Shown here one piece after another: positions 1 through 7,199 of a stretch of 9,275 nucleotides of DNA. The notes below the pieces were generated by a model. That model saw only the letters and a program-made list of their open reading frames with translations. It made no database searches and was not told where the DNA came from. Position numbers and translations under genes: made by a program. The DNA lies in contig DPMO01000069.1 in the NCBI GenBank assembly GCA_003541445.1, positions 1-9,275 on the forward strand, written 5' to 3'. The stretch's first letter is position 1. The number at the start of each line of letters is the position of its first letter. The stretch is from Clostridiales bacterium (lineage in GTDB: Bacteria; Bacillota; Sulfobacillia; UBA995; UBA9673).

Positions 1-527
1 TCCAGGAGCGCCTGGCCAAGCTCGCCGGCGGCGTCGCCGTGATCAAGGTCGGGGCCTCGACCGAGACCGAGCTCAAGGAGAAGAAGTACCGGTACGAGGA
101 CGCCCTCAACGCGGCCCGCGCCGGTGTCGAGGAGGGCATGGTCGCCGGCGGCGGCGTGGCCCTCGTCAACGCCATCCCGGCCGTGGAGAAGGTCGAGGCC
201 GAGGGTGACGAGAAGGTCGGCGTGAACATCATCAAGCGGGCCCTCGAGGAGCCTCTCCGGCAGATAGCGGCCAACGCCGCGCTCGAGGGGTCCGTGGTGG
301 TCGAGCGCGTGAAGAAGGAGAAGCCCGGCGTCGGCTTCAACGCGGCCACGGAGGAGTACGTGGACATGCGCAAGGCCGGCATCTCCGACCCGGCCAAGGT
401 CGTCCGTCTCGCCCTCCAGAACGCGGCCAGCATCGCCTCCCTGGTCCTCACGACCGAGGCTCTGGTCAGCGACATCCCGGAGAAGGAGAAGAAGGGACCG
501 GGCTATCCGCCGGACATGGACTACTGA
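1..527 (+). CDS. groEL: Chaperonin GroEL (Hsp60), C-terminal part only
   Basis: This is the last 174 residues of GroEL, open from the left edge (first full codon at base 3), so the gene begins outside the window. GroEL forms the 14-subunit cytosolic folding chamber that works with GroES and ATP. The visible part covers the end of the apical/intermediate region and the C-terminal equatorial domain. Diagnostic stretches are [14 protein letters not shown] near the edge, the nucleotide-binding [18 protein letters not shown], and [10 protein letters not shown], whose Asp matches the equatorial ATP-site Asp of E. coli GroEL. The tail is unusual: after [12 protein letters not shown] it ends YPPDMDY, with no Gly-Gly-Met repeats. 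The GTG at 39 is an internal Val codon, not a start. A strong hairpin follows the stop by about 50 nt, so groEL is the last gene of its transcript; groES is probably upstream but not visible. Identification is very secure. Confidence 0.97.
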   Translation, partial: QERLAKLAGGVAVIKVGASTETELKEKKYRYEDALNAARAGVEEGMVAGGGVALVNAIPAVEKVEAEGDEKVGVNIIKRALEEPLRQIAANAALEGSVVVERVKKEKPGVGFNAATEEYVDMRKAGISDPAKVVRLALQNAASIASLVLTTEALVSDIPEKEKKGPGYPPDMDY

Positions 528-574
528 GCCCCCCTCGGCCCCGGCCGAGAGAAGGCGAAGGCCGAAGCCCGAAG

Positions 575-604
575 GAAGACCCCGGCCGCGCGGCCGGGGT
601 CTTC
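575..604. terminator. Perfect palindromic terminator between convergent groEL and DUF362 genes
   Basis: A perfect 30-nt inverted repeat has arms at 575-588 and 590/591-604 around a CG centre; the core is CCCGGCCG/CGGCCGGG flanked by GAAGAC/GTCTTC. On the plus strand it is followed by a pyrimidine-rich, T-containing run (TTCTC). It lies 47 nt after the groEL stop and 13 nt beyond the end of the convergent DUF362 gene. A symmetric hairpin between convergent genes can end transcripts from both sides. The T-tract is poor, so it is best read as a GC-rich intrinsic terminator; efficiency on the minus strand is inferred. Confidence 0.8.
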
Positions 605-617
605 TTCTCGGGCCGAC

Positions 618-1853
618 TCACGTCCGATGCCGTCGCCGCCCCGTCCCTGTCGAACGGAAGGGCGCTCCGCGGTCAGGTCTCAAGAGGAGGTTGGTGAGGG
701 GGTGTCTGTACCTGATGGAAACGGCCTGGCTGGGGCAGAGTTCGTGACAACAGAAACATCCGATGCACTTCTCGCTCGACAGCTCGGGCACGCCCCCGGT
801 GAGCCTCAGGGCGTCGACCGGACAGTTCTTCACGCACTGACCACACCCGGTGCACCTGCCGGCGATGAAGGCCGGCCGCGTCGTGGCCAGGGACACGGCC
901 CACCGCGTCAGCCCCGGCGGGAGGCGTGAGATGAGCCTCGTCCCCGGCGGGAGGCGGAACCCGGGCACGCGGGCTTCGGAGAGCGGCACCCCGACGACCT
1001 CGATGCGGTCGAGGTCGGCCTCTCCGAGGCCGCGGGCCGCACCGAGCCGTGTCGTCGGGACTTCCGCCGGGCCGACCCCCATGACCGCCGCCAGAACGGC
1101 ATCGACCGCCACCGGGTCGGTCCCGGCGACGATGAGGCCGACCCGCCGCACGGACCCCGCGCTGGGGCCGCTCCCTTGCATCGCCTCGACCGCGTCGACG
1201 ACGTGAAGGACCGGCTTGAGAAGCTCCACGATGTCGAGGAGGAGGTTCGAGAACGACTCCACGGACGGGTTGCGGCGGTGGTACTCCCGCTTGGCCCCGC
1301 CGGGCACGGTCCCGAAGAGGTTCTTCACCGCTCCGGTGAGCAGGGTGAGGGTGTGGGTCTTGAGCTTGGGCAGGGACACGAGGCAGCCGGCCTCGACGGC
1401 GACCCTGGAGAGGGCGAGCGGGGCCTCGCCGGGGCCTCTCGGGTTGGGGACCAGGACCGGTTCCTCGCGGTCGAAGGCGACCACCCGGGCGCCGGCCGCC
1501 GCGGCGGCCTCGGCGATGCCTGAGGCCTCGAGGGAACGGTCGGTGACGTCCGGCCGCACCCCGGTCCCGCCGGAGCTGTCCCCGACCACGAGCTCCGTGG
1601 CGCCGGCCTCCCGGAGGACGGCAAGGACGGCGGAGACGACCGCGGGGTGGGTGCACACGCCGTCCTCGGGCGGGCGCGGAGCCAGGACGTTGGGCTTGAC
1701 GAGAACGGACCCTTCGCCGAGCTCCAGGGACCGGCCTTCGAGGCACAGCGCGACCGCCGCGCGGACGGCCTCCTTGACCCGTTCCGGCTCGTAGTCTTCA
1801 CACCGCTGAACGGCCACCCTGGAACGGAAGGGCCGCCCAGGTTCGTCCTTCAC
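618..1853 (-). CDS. DUF362 family protein with C-terminal 2x[4Fe-4S] ferredoxin domain
   Basis: The predicted protein has 411 residues. Residues about 10-300 form a DUF362 domain, recognisable from VLVKPNVLAPRPPEDG (about 50-65), ELVVGDSSGGTGV (87-99), the SLPKLKTHTLT motif (160-170), GAVKNLFG (174-181), HVVDAVEAMQGSGP (217-230) and AGTDPVAVDAV (243-253). Residues 331-380 form a bacterial-type ferredoxin with two CxxCxxCxxxCP motifs: Cys334/337/340/344 and Cys363/366/369/373. DUF362 proteins of this type are thought to be cytoplasmic iron-sulfur proteins; no reaction can be assigned. The open frame runs upstream to 2006, but that part is Arg-rich, overlaps the hydrolase start and does not resemble the family. 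I place the start at the GTG at 1851-1853, preceded by GGAGGGAA, just before the first family-like residues. It is single, convergent with groEL and divergent from the hydrolase gene. No transmembrane segment or signal peptide is seen. Confidence 0.88.
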   Translation of the reverse strand: MKDEPGRPFRSRVAVQRCEDYEPERVKEAVRAAVALCLEGRSLELGEGSVLVKPNVLAPRPPEDGVCTHPAVVSAVLAVLREAGATELVVGDSSGGTGVRPDVTDRSLEASGIAEAAAAAGARVVAFDREEPVLVPNPRGPGEAPLALSRVAVEAGCLVSLPKLKTHTLTLLTGAVKNLFGTVPGGAKREYHRRNPSVESFSNLLLDIVELLKPVLHVVDAVEAMQGSGPSAGSVRRVGLIVAGTDPVAVDAVLAAVMGVGPAEVPTTRLGAARGLGEADLDRIEVVGVPLSEARVPGFRLPPGTRLISRLPPGLTRWAVSLATTRPAFIAGRCTGCGQCVKNCPVDALRLTGGVPELSSEKCIGCFCCHELCPSQAVSIRYRHPLTNLLLRPDRGAPFRSTGTGRRRHRT

Positions 1854-1902
1854 TTCCCTCCAACCCCACCTTCGGAGTCCAGCAGATGGCACCGCGCTTT
1901 CC

Positions 1903-1932
1903 TTGACTCGGCCCCTTCGTCTCCTGTAGGCT
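1903..1932 (+). promoter_or_regulatory. Candidate promoter for the SleB-type hydrolase gene
   Basis: A TTGACT box at 1903-1908 and a TAGGCT box at 1927-1932 are separated by 18 nt, in the 135-nt divergent gap and about 57 nt upstream of the hydrolase start. The -35 matches the vegetative consensus in 5 of 6 positions; the -10 matches in only 3. A forespore (sigma-G) pattern, which might be expected for a germination hydrolase, was not seen by eye. The function is inferred from position and box match. Confidence 0.45.
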
Positions 1933-1988
1933 CGAGGACGCATGCCGGGACGTGCGACAAGCCCCTGAGAGGAAGGTGGTCGGAACCG

Positions 1989-2594
1989 GTGCGAGGCATC
2001 ATCCACACCCTGACCTCGACTTCGACTGAAGACTTCGGAATTCGCAGGGCGGCGGCCTTTGTCCTCCTCGCGGCCCTGGTTCTCGCCTCCGCCGCGGGGG
2101 GCGTCGTCGGCCTTGCCGCCGGCCCGCAGGCGGCCGAGCCGCCTGTCGTCGTCTCCCCTGAACCGGCCCCCGCGGGCCTCGGTCCGTCCGGAGCCGCGGA
2201 GACCGCCGAGGGAGACCCCGACCCGCCCCAGTCACGCCTGAGCGAGAGCGACATCCGTCTCCTGGCCCGGCTCATCACGGCCGAGGCGCGCGGACAGCCC
2301 TACGCGGGGCAGGTGGCTGTGGGCGCGGTGGTGATGAACCGCATGAGGAGCAACAGCTTCCCGGATTCCGTCCGGGCCGTCATATACCAGCCCGGGCAGT
2401 TCGAACCGGTGGCCAACGGCCACATAAACACAGAACCGACCGAGACGGCCCTGAAGGCCGCCCGGGCGGCCGCGGCCGGCGAGGACCCGACCGGAGGGGC
2501 CCTCTACTTCTTCAACCCGGCCAAGACCTCCAACGCCTTCCTCTGGCGCCGGCCTCATAAGGTCACCATCGGCGACCACAGGTTCACGTCTTAG
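1989..2594 (+). CDS. SleB/CwlJ-type cell wall (spore cortex) hydrolase, exported or membrane-anchored
   Basis: The predicted protein has 201 residues. A short basic N-terminus is followed by a hydrophobic segment (about 21-45, AAAFVLLAALVLASAAGGVV), a signal peptide or membrane anchor. A Pro/Ala/Glu-rich linker (about 46-82) leads to a Hydrolase_2 (SleB-type) catalytic domain at 83-201. The domain shows RLITAEARGQPYAGQVAVG, in which Glu99 aligns with the catalytic Glu of SleB enzymes, then VVMNRM, SVRAVIYQPGQFEPV, and the closing ALYFFNPAKTSNAFLW...IGDHRF. SleB-type enzymes are lytic transglycosylases that open muramic-lactam cortex peptidoglycan in germination; close relatives act in ordinary wall turnover. 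It lacks the N-terminal peptidoglycan-binding domain of classical SleB, so a cortex role is likely but unproven. The GTG at 1989 is chosen because AGGAAGGTGG ends 9 nt before it and the hydrophobic segment follows; the open frame back to 1647 is antisense to the DUF362 gene. It overlaps the next gene tail to tail by 11 bp. Confidence 0.87.
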   Translation: MRGIIHTLTSTSTEDFGIRRAAAFVLLAALVLASAAGGVVGLAAGPQAAEPPVVVSPEPAPAGLGPSGAAETAEGDPDPPQSRLSESDIRLLARLITAEARGQPYAGQVAVGAVVMNRMRSNSFPDSVRAVIYQPGQFEPVANGHINTEPTETALKAARAAAAGEDPTGGALYFFNPAKTSNAFLWRRPHKVTIGDHRFTS

Positions 2595-2964
2595 AGGAAC
2601 CCCGGCCGGCCCCGGTCCCGCCCAGCTCGCGGAGGATGACCCAGCGGCCCTTCTTGCGCCCCTTCGGCCGCCGGTCGTAGTAGATGTCGACCAGCCGGCC
2701 GTCGTCGGTCATCACGCGGTAGAAATCCTTCCCGACCCCCCACGAGCCCCGCCTCATGGGAGCCCGGGCTCCGAAGGGCGGGCGCCCGGCGTCCCAGCCA
2801 CCCCCGGGCCGGGGATGGTCGTACTCGTGCCACTCCTTGATGACGCGGGTGACGGCGTACTCCCGGCCGCGCCACTTGAACCCGTCCGGAGCGCCGGTCT
2901 TCTTCTCCAGCTCGGGTTCTTCTTTGAAGACAGGCTCGATCTCCTCACCGATGAAACCAGGCAT
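2584..2964 (-). CDS. Small basic protein, DUF6504-like
   Basis: The predicted protein has 126 residues with no signal peptide, membrane segment or catalytic motif. The core pattern is FKWRGREYAVTRVIKEW (about 29-45), then a Gly/Pro/Arg-rich middle, KDFYRVMTDDGRLVDIYYDR (about 79-98) and RWVILREL (107-114). This order of beta-strand blocks, W-R-G-R-x-Y near the start, Y-R-V-x-T-x-D-G in the middle and a closing W-x-x strand, matches what I recall of the DUF6504 family in Actinobacteria and high-GC Bacillota; its function is unknown. The ATG at 2962-2964 follows AAGGG by 5 nt, with GGAAGGAG further up. It lies 145 nt downstream of dnaB on the same strand, with a possible promoter of its own in that gap, and its last 11 bp overlap the end of the convergent hydrolase gene. 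It is probably real, given its start site and family-like pattern. Confidence 0.68.
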   Translation of the reverse strand: MPGFIGEEIEPVFKEEPELEKKTGAPDGFKWRGREYAVTRVIKEWHEYDHPRPGGGWDAGRPPFGARAPMRRGSWGVGKDFYRVMTDDGRLVDIYYDRRPKGRKKGRWVILRELGGTGAGRGSSKT

Positions 2965-3036
2965 CCAGACCCTTCACTCCTTCCCGGACCCACGGGCGGT
3001 CCCGGTCACAGGCGGAGGGCGACCCATTCGCCCGCT

Positions 3037-3045
3037 ATTCTACCA
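3037..3045 (-). promoter_or_regulatory. Candidate extended -10 promoter for the DUF6504-like gene
   Basis: On the minus strand the sequence TGGTAGAAT contains a TAGAAT -10 box (3042 down to 3037; 5 of 6 matches) with an upstream TGn extension. No good -35 hexamer lies 16-18 nt upstream (the 17-nt position reads CACGGT), so this would have to be an extended -10 promoter. It sits about 73 nt before the start codon, in an otherwise GC-rich gap after dnaB. No convincing terminator for dnaB was seen in this gap, so read-through from dnaB is also possible. Confidence 0.35.
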
Positions 3046-3109
3046 CCCGAGTCGGCCCGACCGTGTCGCGACGCCCCTCGGCACCGTCCCACTCGCCTCC
3101 GCGCTCGTC

Positions 3110-4567
3110 TCAGGAAGCCTCCCTCTCCAGGGCGATGGAGGCGAACCGGCCGAACCGCCGGAGGAAGGTGAGGAACACCGACCCGGTCGGGCCGTTGCGC
3201 TGTTTGGCGATGATGAGTTCGGCGAACCTCACGTCCCTGTCAAGGGTGTAGGTCCCCAGCGACCTGCCGTCCCGGCGCGCCTCGAGCTTGGTCTTCCGTC
3301 CGAGGCCCCTGTCGTCGGCCTCGACGACCACCCGCACCTCCCGCCCGTTGAGGTCGACGCAGACCTCCTTCTCCTGTGGGAAATGGATGAAGACCACGAC
3401 GTCGGCGTCCTGCTCGATGGCCCCGGACTCCCGGAGGTCGGACAGAAGCGGTCTCCGTGAAGGACGCTTCTCGACCTCCCGGCTGAGCTGGGAGAGGGCC
3501 AGAACGGGCACATCGAGCTCCCGCGCGAGCGCCTTCAGGGCGCGGGAGATCTCCGATATCTCCTGCTGTCTGTTCTCACTCCTAGGGTTGCCACGCATGA
3601 GCTGGAGGTAGTCGATGACGAGGAGCTGGATGTCATGGTCCCTCTTCATCCGCCTGGCCCTGGCCCGGAGCTCGAGCACCGAGAGGCTGGGAGAGTCGTC
3701 GATGAAGATGGGGGCCTCACCGAGGCGCCCCATGGCGTCGGATATCTTGCCGAAGTCCGCCTCGGCCAGGATGCCGGACCTCAGGCGGTGGGCGTCGAGC
3801 GACCCTTCCGACGCGAGGAAGCGGAGGGCCAACTGGTCGGCGGACATCTCCAGGCTGAAGATGCCGACCGGCAGCTCGTAGAGCACGGCGGCGTTCCGGG
3901 CGATGTTCACAGCGAGGGTCGTCTTCCCCTGTGAGGGCCTTCCGGCGAGGATGACCAGGTCCGACGGCTGGAGCCCCGCGGTGATGGCGTCGAGGTCGGG
4001 GTAGCCGGTCGGGATGCCCGTGACCGGAGAGCGGGTCCCGTAGAGGCGGTCGAGCCGCTCGTAGGCTTTCACCAGAAGGTCCTTGAGGGCCATGTAGGGC
4101 TTTCTTATCTGGTGCTGGGCGATGTCGAAGATCATCTGCTCCGCCTTGTCCAGGATCTCACGGGGCTCCTCGGCCGACTCGTAGGCGTCGGTGACGATCC
4201 TGGTCCCGGCGGCGATGAGGTCTCTCAGCATGGCCTTGGAGGCGACGATGTTCGCGTAGTGCCGGATGTTGGCCGCCGTGGGCACCGTCCGGGCCAACGT
4301 GCTCAGATAGGTCAGCCCTCCGACGCGCTCGAGCTCCCCCGACCGCCTGAGCTCTTCGGTCAGGGTCACGACGTCCACAGGCCGGTTGTCGTCGTAAAGA
4401 CGCAGGACGGCCTTGAAGATAATGCGGTGGACGTCCTGGTAGAAGTCTTCCGGGCGGAGCAGGTCCATGGCCGTCGGGATGGCGTCCCGGTCGATGAGGA
4501 TCGACCCTAGGACCGACTGTTCGGCTTCTATGTTCTGCGGGGGCAGACGGTCGGCGGGGACACTCAC
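3110..4567 (-). CDS. dnaB: Replicative DNA helicase DnaB
   Basis: The protein has 485 residues. The N-terminal domain (about 8-110) starts with the hallmark LPPQNIEAEQSVLGSILID. A linker (about 150-185) leads into the RecA-like motor: SDLVILAGRPSQGKTT (Walker A, Lys215), IFSLEMS (about 236-242), LLVIDYLQLM (Walker B, 315-324), LALSQLSREVEKR (357-368), SDLRESGAIEQDADVVVFIH (H4 region, 376-395), and AKQRNGPTGSV (454-464), which holds the conserved Lys/Arg pair that senses the neighbouring subunit's nucleotide. DnaB is the hexameric ring helicase that unwinds DNA at the fork and contacts primase. The Walker A has Gln where many family members have Met. The notable oddity is about 39 extra residues (about 399-447) between the H4 motif and KQRNGP. 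The start is a GTG overlapping the lonC stop (GTGA), consistent with translational coupling and with the usual MSVPADRLPPQ start. Confidence 0.97.
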   Translation of the reverse strand: MSVPADRLPPQNIEAEQSVLGSILIDRDAIPTAMDLLRPEDFYQDVHRIIFKAVLRLYDDNRPVDVVTLTEELRRSGELERVGGLTYLSTLARTVPTAANIRHYANIVASKAMLRDLIAAGTRIVTDAYESAEEPREILDKAEQMIFDIAQHQIRKPYMALKDLLVKAYERLDRLYGTRSPVTGIPTGYPDLDAITAGLQPSDLVILAGRPSQGKTTLAVNIARNAAVLYELPVGIFSLEMSADQLALRFLASEGSLDAHRLRSGILAEADFGKISDAMGRLGEAPIFIDDSPSLSVLELRARARRMKRDHDIQLLVIDYLQLMRGNPRSENRQQEISEISRALKALARELDVPVLALSQLSREVEKRPSRRPLLSDLRESGAIEQDADVVVFIHFPQEKEVCVDLNGREVRVVVEADDRGLGRKTKLEARRDGRSLGTYTLDRDVRFAELIIAKQRNGPTGSVFLTFLRRFGRFASIALEREAS

Positions 4568-6600
4568 GAGGGACCCTTCCCGGCGGCGGCCGCGGCGCCG
4601 GCTGACTCGTCCGTCGGCGGCCCGGCTTCCTCGTCGGCTCCCCCGTCGGTCGAAAGGACCGCGTCCAGGACCTCTTCGATGGTCGACACGGGGACCAGCG
4701 TGACGCCCGGGACGGAGGCCGGGAGGTCGTCCTTGTTCTCCTCCGGGATGACGACCCGGGTCACCCCGGCCTGGCGCGCCCCGTAGACCTTCTGGTAGAG
4801 GCCTCCCACAGGCCTCACCCGCCCTCTCACGGAGACCTCGCCCGTCACCGCCGTGTCCTGCCTGACCGGGTGGCCGTTGATGGCGCTGATGATGGCCACG
4901 AGGACGGCCGCGCCGGCCGACGGCCCGTCGATGTCACCGCCTCCCACGACGTTCACGTGAACGTCGTAGCTCGAGAGGTCCTCACCGGTCATCTGCCGCA
5001 CCACCGACGCCGCATTGTGGACCGAGTCCCTGGCCATGCTCCCCGCCGTCTCGTTGAAGCGGACCGTCCCCTCGCCCTCCTTGCGCGCCGGGAAGGCGAC
5101 GGCCTCTATCTCGAGCACGGTCCCGAGGTAGCCGCAGGCGGCCAGGCCGAGGACCCGCCCGACCTCCGGGGTCGAGGAGGCCCTGACGGAGGTGTTCGGG
5201 GTGAGCCGGCTGGTCTGGATGACGTCGAGCACGTCCTGTCTCTCGATGGTGACGGCCGGCGGGGTCTTCCTCTTGCGGCGGCTGTCGAACTCGTGGACGA
5301 GGCCGGACCCGCCGCGGCGGTACAGGGCGAGCCCGTAGGCGTCGGCGAGGAGGCCGACGGCCTTCCGGCCCTCGACGGTGTAGTGGCTGATGAGCTCGGC
5401 CAGCCCGCGGCTCAGGCTGACGTTGAGCTTGCGGCAGGCGCCAAGGACGATCTCCTGGATGTCGTCCGGGGACAGGGGCTCGAAGAAGACCTCGGCGCAC
5501 CGCGAACGGAGAGCCGGATGTATGGACCAGGGGTCGCGTGTCGTCGCCCCGATGAGCACGAAATCGGCCGGTGCGCCCTCCTCGAAGAGCTTCCTCACGT
5601 AGCGCGGCACATTAGGGTCGGCAGGGTCGTAATAGGACGAATCGAAGAAGACCCTCTTGTCCTCCAGGACCTTGAGAAGCTTGCTCATGAGCATCGGGTC
5701 GAGCTCGCCGATCTCGTCGATGAAGAGGATGCCGCCGTGGGCCTCGGTCACAAGGCCCAGCTTGGGTTCTGGCACGCCGGTCTCGGCGAGCTCGCGCCTC
5801 GCCCCCTGGTATATGGGGTCGTGGACAGACCCGAGCAGCGGGTTCGTGGCCTCCCGCGGGTCCCAGCGGAGGGTCGTGCCGTCCACTTCCACGAAGGGGG
5901 CCTTGGCCCCGAACGGCGAGTAGGGCAGACGGCGCGCCTCCTCGAGGACCAGCCTGGCCACGGTCGTCTTGCCGACGCCCGGCGGTCCGTAGAGGATGAC
6001 GTGCTGGGGGAAGGGGCAGGCGATCTTGGCCAGGAGCGCCTTCACCGCCCCGTCCTGTCCAACGATCTCCGAGAGGCTGGTGGGTTTCAGCACCTCGATG
6101 ACCGTGCGGGCCAGTCTCCGCCTCTCAAGCTTCTCGAGGGAGCGGAGCTTCTTCAGCGTCTGCGGGTTCTCGGGACCCACGTCCTCATTGATGATCTGGA
6201 GCTTGATGTCTCTGACATACTCCTCGTGCCTCTTCTGCATCCGCTCGGCGATCTTCTTCTCGAGCTTGTCCTCGACGGAACGCCTGGCGACGAGGTCCGC
6301 GATCTCATCCTCGACCTCTTCGAGGATGAGCGGGATCTCCGCCGGCCTGGGCGGGATGCCGACGGTCGGGTCCTCGAAGACGAGCCGCTTCAGGGCGAGG
6401 ACGCGCCTGGCGAGGTCGTCGGAATGCATCTCGTCGAGGACGTCGAGCTTTCCCGCTCTCAGGACCAGCTTCTCGGGGCCGTGGATGTGCGCCAGGATGT
6501 CGTACAGGGCGTCGACCCGGCGCCTGAGCTGCTCGGCGTCACTCAACTTGCTGGTGAGCGTGGTGTCGGTCCGGACCAGTCGGTCCAGGATGGACTTCAT
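4564..6600 (-). CDS. lonC: Lon-family ATP-dependent protease, LonC type
   Basis: The predicted protein has 678 residues. The N-terminal region (about 1-170) is helical and charged, with a likely coiled coil at about 90-165; it is not the classical LonA substrate domain. The AAA+ module has Walker A YGPPGVGKTT (204-213), Walker B GGILFIDEIGEL (289-300), sensor-1 LIGATTRDP (349-357) and an arginine-finger segment HPALRSRCAEVFF (361-373). The stretch RVFFDSSYYDPADPNVP (316-332) is typical of LonB/LonC. The Lon protease domain (about 470-650) has GDIDGPSAGAAV with Ser561 and VGGLYQKVYGARQAG with Lys604, the Ser-Lys catalytic dyad. Both ATPase and protease motifs look intact. No membrane segment is seen, unlike the anchored LonB of Bacillus. 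Residues about 652-678 are a low-complexity Ala/Gly/Glu tail. LonC proteins occur in a subset of spore formers; substrates are unknown. The ATG at 6598-6600 follows GAGGAGG by 9 nt. It lies 33 nt after rplI and overlaps dnaB by 4 nt. Confidence 0.92.
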   Translation of the reverse strand: MKSILDRLVRTDTTLTSKLSDAEQLRRRVDALYDILAHIHGPEKLVLRAGKLDVLDEMHSDDLARRVLALKRLVFEDPTVGIPPRPAEIPLILEEVEDEIADLVARRSVEDKLEKKIAERMQKRHEEYVRDIKLQIINEDVGPENPQTLKKLRSLEKLERRRLARTVIEVLKPTSLSEIVGQDGAVKALLAKIACPFPQHVILYGPPGVGKTTVARLVLEEARRLPYSPFGAKAPFVEVDGTTLRWDPREATNPLLGSVHDPIYQGARRELAETGVPEPKLGLVTEAHGGILFIDEIGELDPMLMSKLLKVLEDKRVFFDSSYYDPADPNVPRYVRKLFEEGAPADFVLIGATTRDPWSIHPALRSRCAEVFFEPLSPDDIQEIVLGACRKLNVSLSRGLAELISHYTVEGRKAVGLLADAYGLALYRRGGSGLVHEFDSRRKRKTPPAVTIERQDVLDVIQTSRLTPNTSVRASSTPEVGRVLGLAACGYLGTVLEIEAVAFPARKEGEGTVRFNETAGSMARDSVHNAASVVRQMTGEDLSSYDVHVNVVGGGDIDGPSAGAAVLVAIISAINGHPVRQDTAVTGEVSVRGRVRPVGGLYQKVYGARQAGVTRVVIPEENKDDLPASVPGVTLVPVSTIEEVLDAVLSTDGGADEEAGPPTDESAGAAAAAGKGPS

Positions 6601-6633
6601 CTGCCTGTTCCTCCTCGCCCCTTCCGGGCGGCT

Positions 6634-7086
6634 CTACTCCTCCAGGGCCTCGACCGTGACCGTGATTTCCCGGGCAATCTCCGGGCTCAGACGGACGGTG
6701 ACGCGGTGGTCCCCCAAGGCCTTGAGCGGCTCCTCGATCTCGATGCGCTTCCGGTCGATGTCGAGGCCCGTGGCCTCCTTGATGCCCTCGGCGATGTCCT
6801 TGGCCGTGACCGAACCGAACAGGCGGCCTTCCTCCCCGGCCTTGGCCTTCACGGTCAGGCGCAGTCCCTCGAGCCGTTCGGCGGCGGCCTGTGCCTCGGC
6901 CGCCTCGCGCTCGGCCCTTCGCTTGGCGGCCGTCTGCTCGGCCTCGAACCTCTTGAGGTTGGCCGGCGTGGCCTCGAGGGCCAGCCCCCGGGGAATGAGG
7001 TAGTTCCTCGCGTAGCCGTCGGCGACCGCGATGACGTCGCCCCTCTTCCCCAGCTTGGGAACGTTCTGCACCAGCACGATCTTCAT
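6634..7086 (-). CDS. rplI: 50S ribosomal protein L9
   Basis: The predicted protein has 150 residues, the normal length for L9. The N-terminal rRNA-binding domain (about 1-48) reads MKIVLVQNVPKLGKRGDVI with the signature GYARNYLIPRGLA at 24-36. A long Ala/Glu/Arg-rich helix (about 40-74) connects to the C-terminal domain (about 77-148), which contains GRLFGSVTAKDIAEGI and a closing ITVTVEALEE strand. L9 binds 23S rRNA domain V near the L1 stalk and limits frameshifting. I chose the ATG at 7084-7086 over the GTG three codons upstream because GGGAG is spaced 8 nt from it and MKIVL is the family start. It is separated from rpsR by 175 nt, an unusually long gap for this cluster, which holds a large hairpin. 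lonC follows after 33 nt. Confidence 0.96.
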   Translation of the reverse strand: MKIVLVQNVPKLGKRGDVIAVADGYARNYLIPRGLALEATPANLKRFEAEQTAAKRRAEREAAEAQAAAERLEGLRLTVKAKAGEEGRLFGSVTAKDIAEGIKEATGLDIDRKRIEIEEPLKALGDHRVTVRLSPEIAREITVTVEALEE

Positions 7087-7199
7087 GGCCTTCACTCCCT
7101 GGGCCGTGCCGCCCCGCGGGTCCCCCGCACGGGGCCCCGGACGGCAAGGCTAGTGCTTCGCCCGGACCCCTGCTTATCCTCCCGGGCCGCCTCATAGCA

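Noticed and set aside
673..1746. A 357-residue Arg/Gly/Pro-rich frame on the minus strand inside the DUF362 gene
   Set aside because: It is another frame of the same strand, extremely Arg-rich and without family resemblance, while the DUF362 frame has clear motifs and ferredoxin cysteines.
1647..1988. N-terminal extension of the SleB-type protein by 114 residues
   Set aside because: It lies largely antisense to the DUF362 gene and would place the hydrophobic signal segment in the middle of the protein; the GTG at 1989 has a ribosome-binding site.
1854..2006. N-terminal extension of the DUF362 protein by 51 residues
   Set aside because: The extension is Arg/Pro-rich, does not match the family and would run into the hydrolase start; the GTG at 1853 has a good ribosome-binding site.
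3227..3385. Intein or intein scar in DnaB
   Set aside because: The insert is only about 40 residues, lacks a Cys/Ser start and His-Asn end, and is not at the Walker A site commonly used by DnaB inteins.
4870..7197. A 775-residue open frame on the plus strand, antisense to lonC and rplI
   Set aside because: It is a GC-rich shadow frame: the minus strand carries fully recognisable LonC and L9 over the same bases, and the plus-strand protein has no recognisable motif and a skewed Gly/Asp/Leu/Arg composition.
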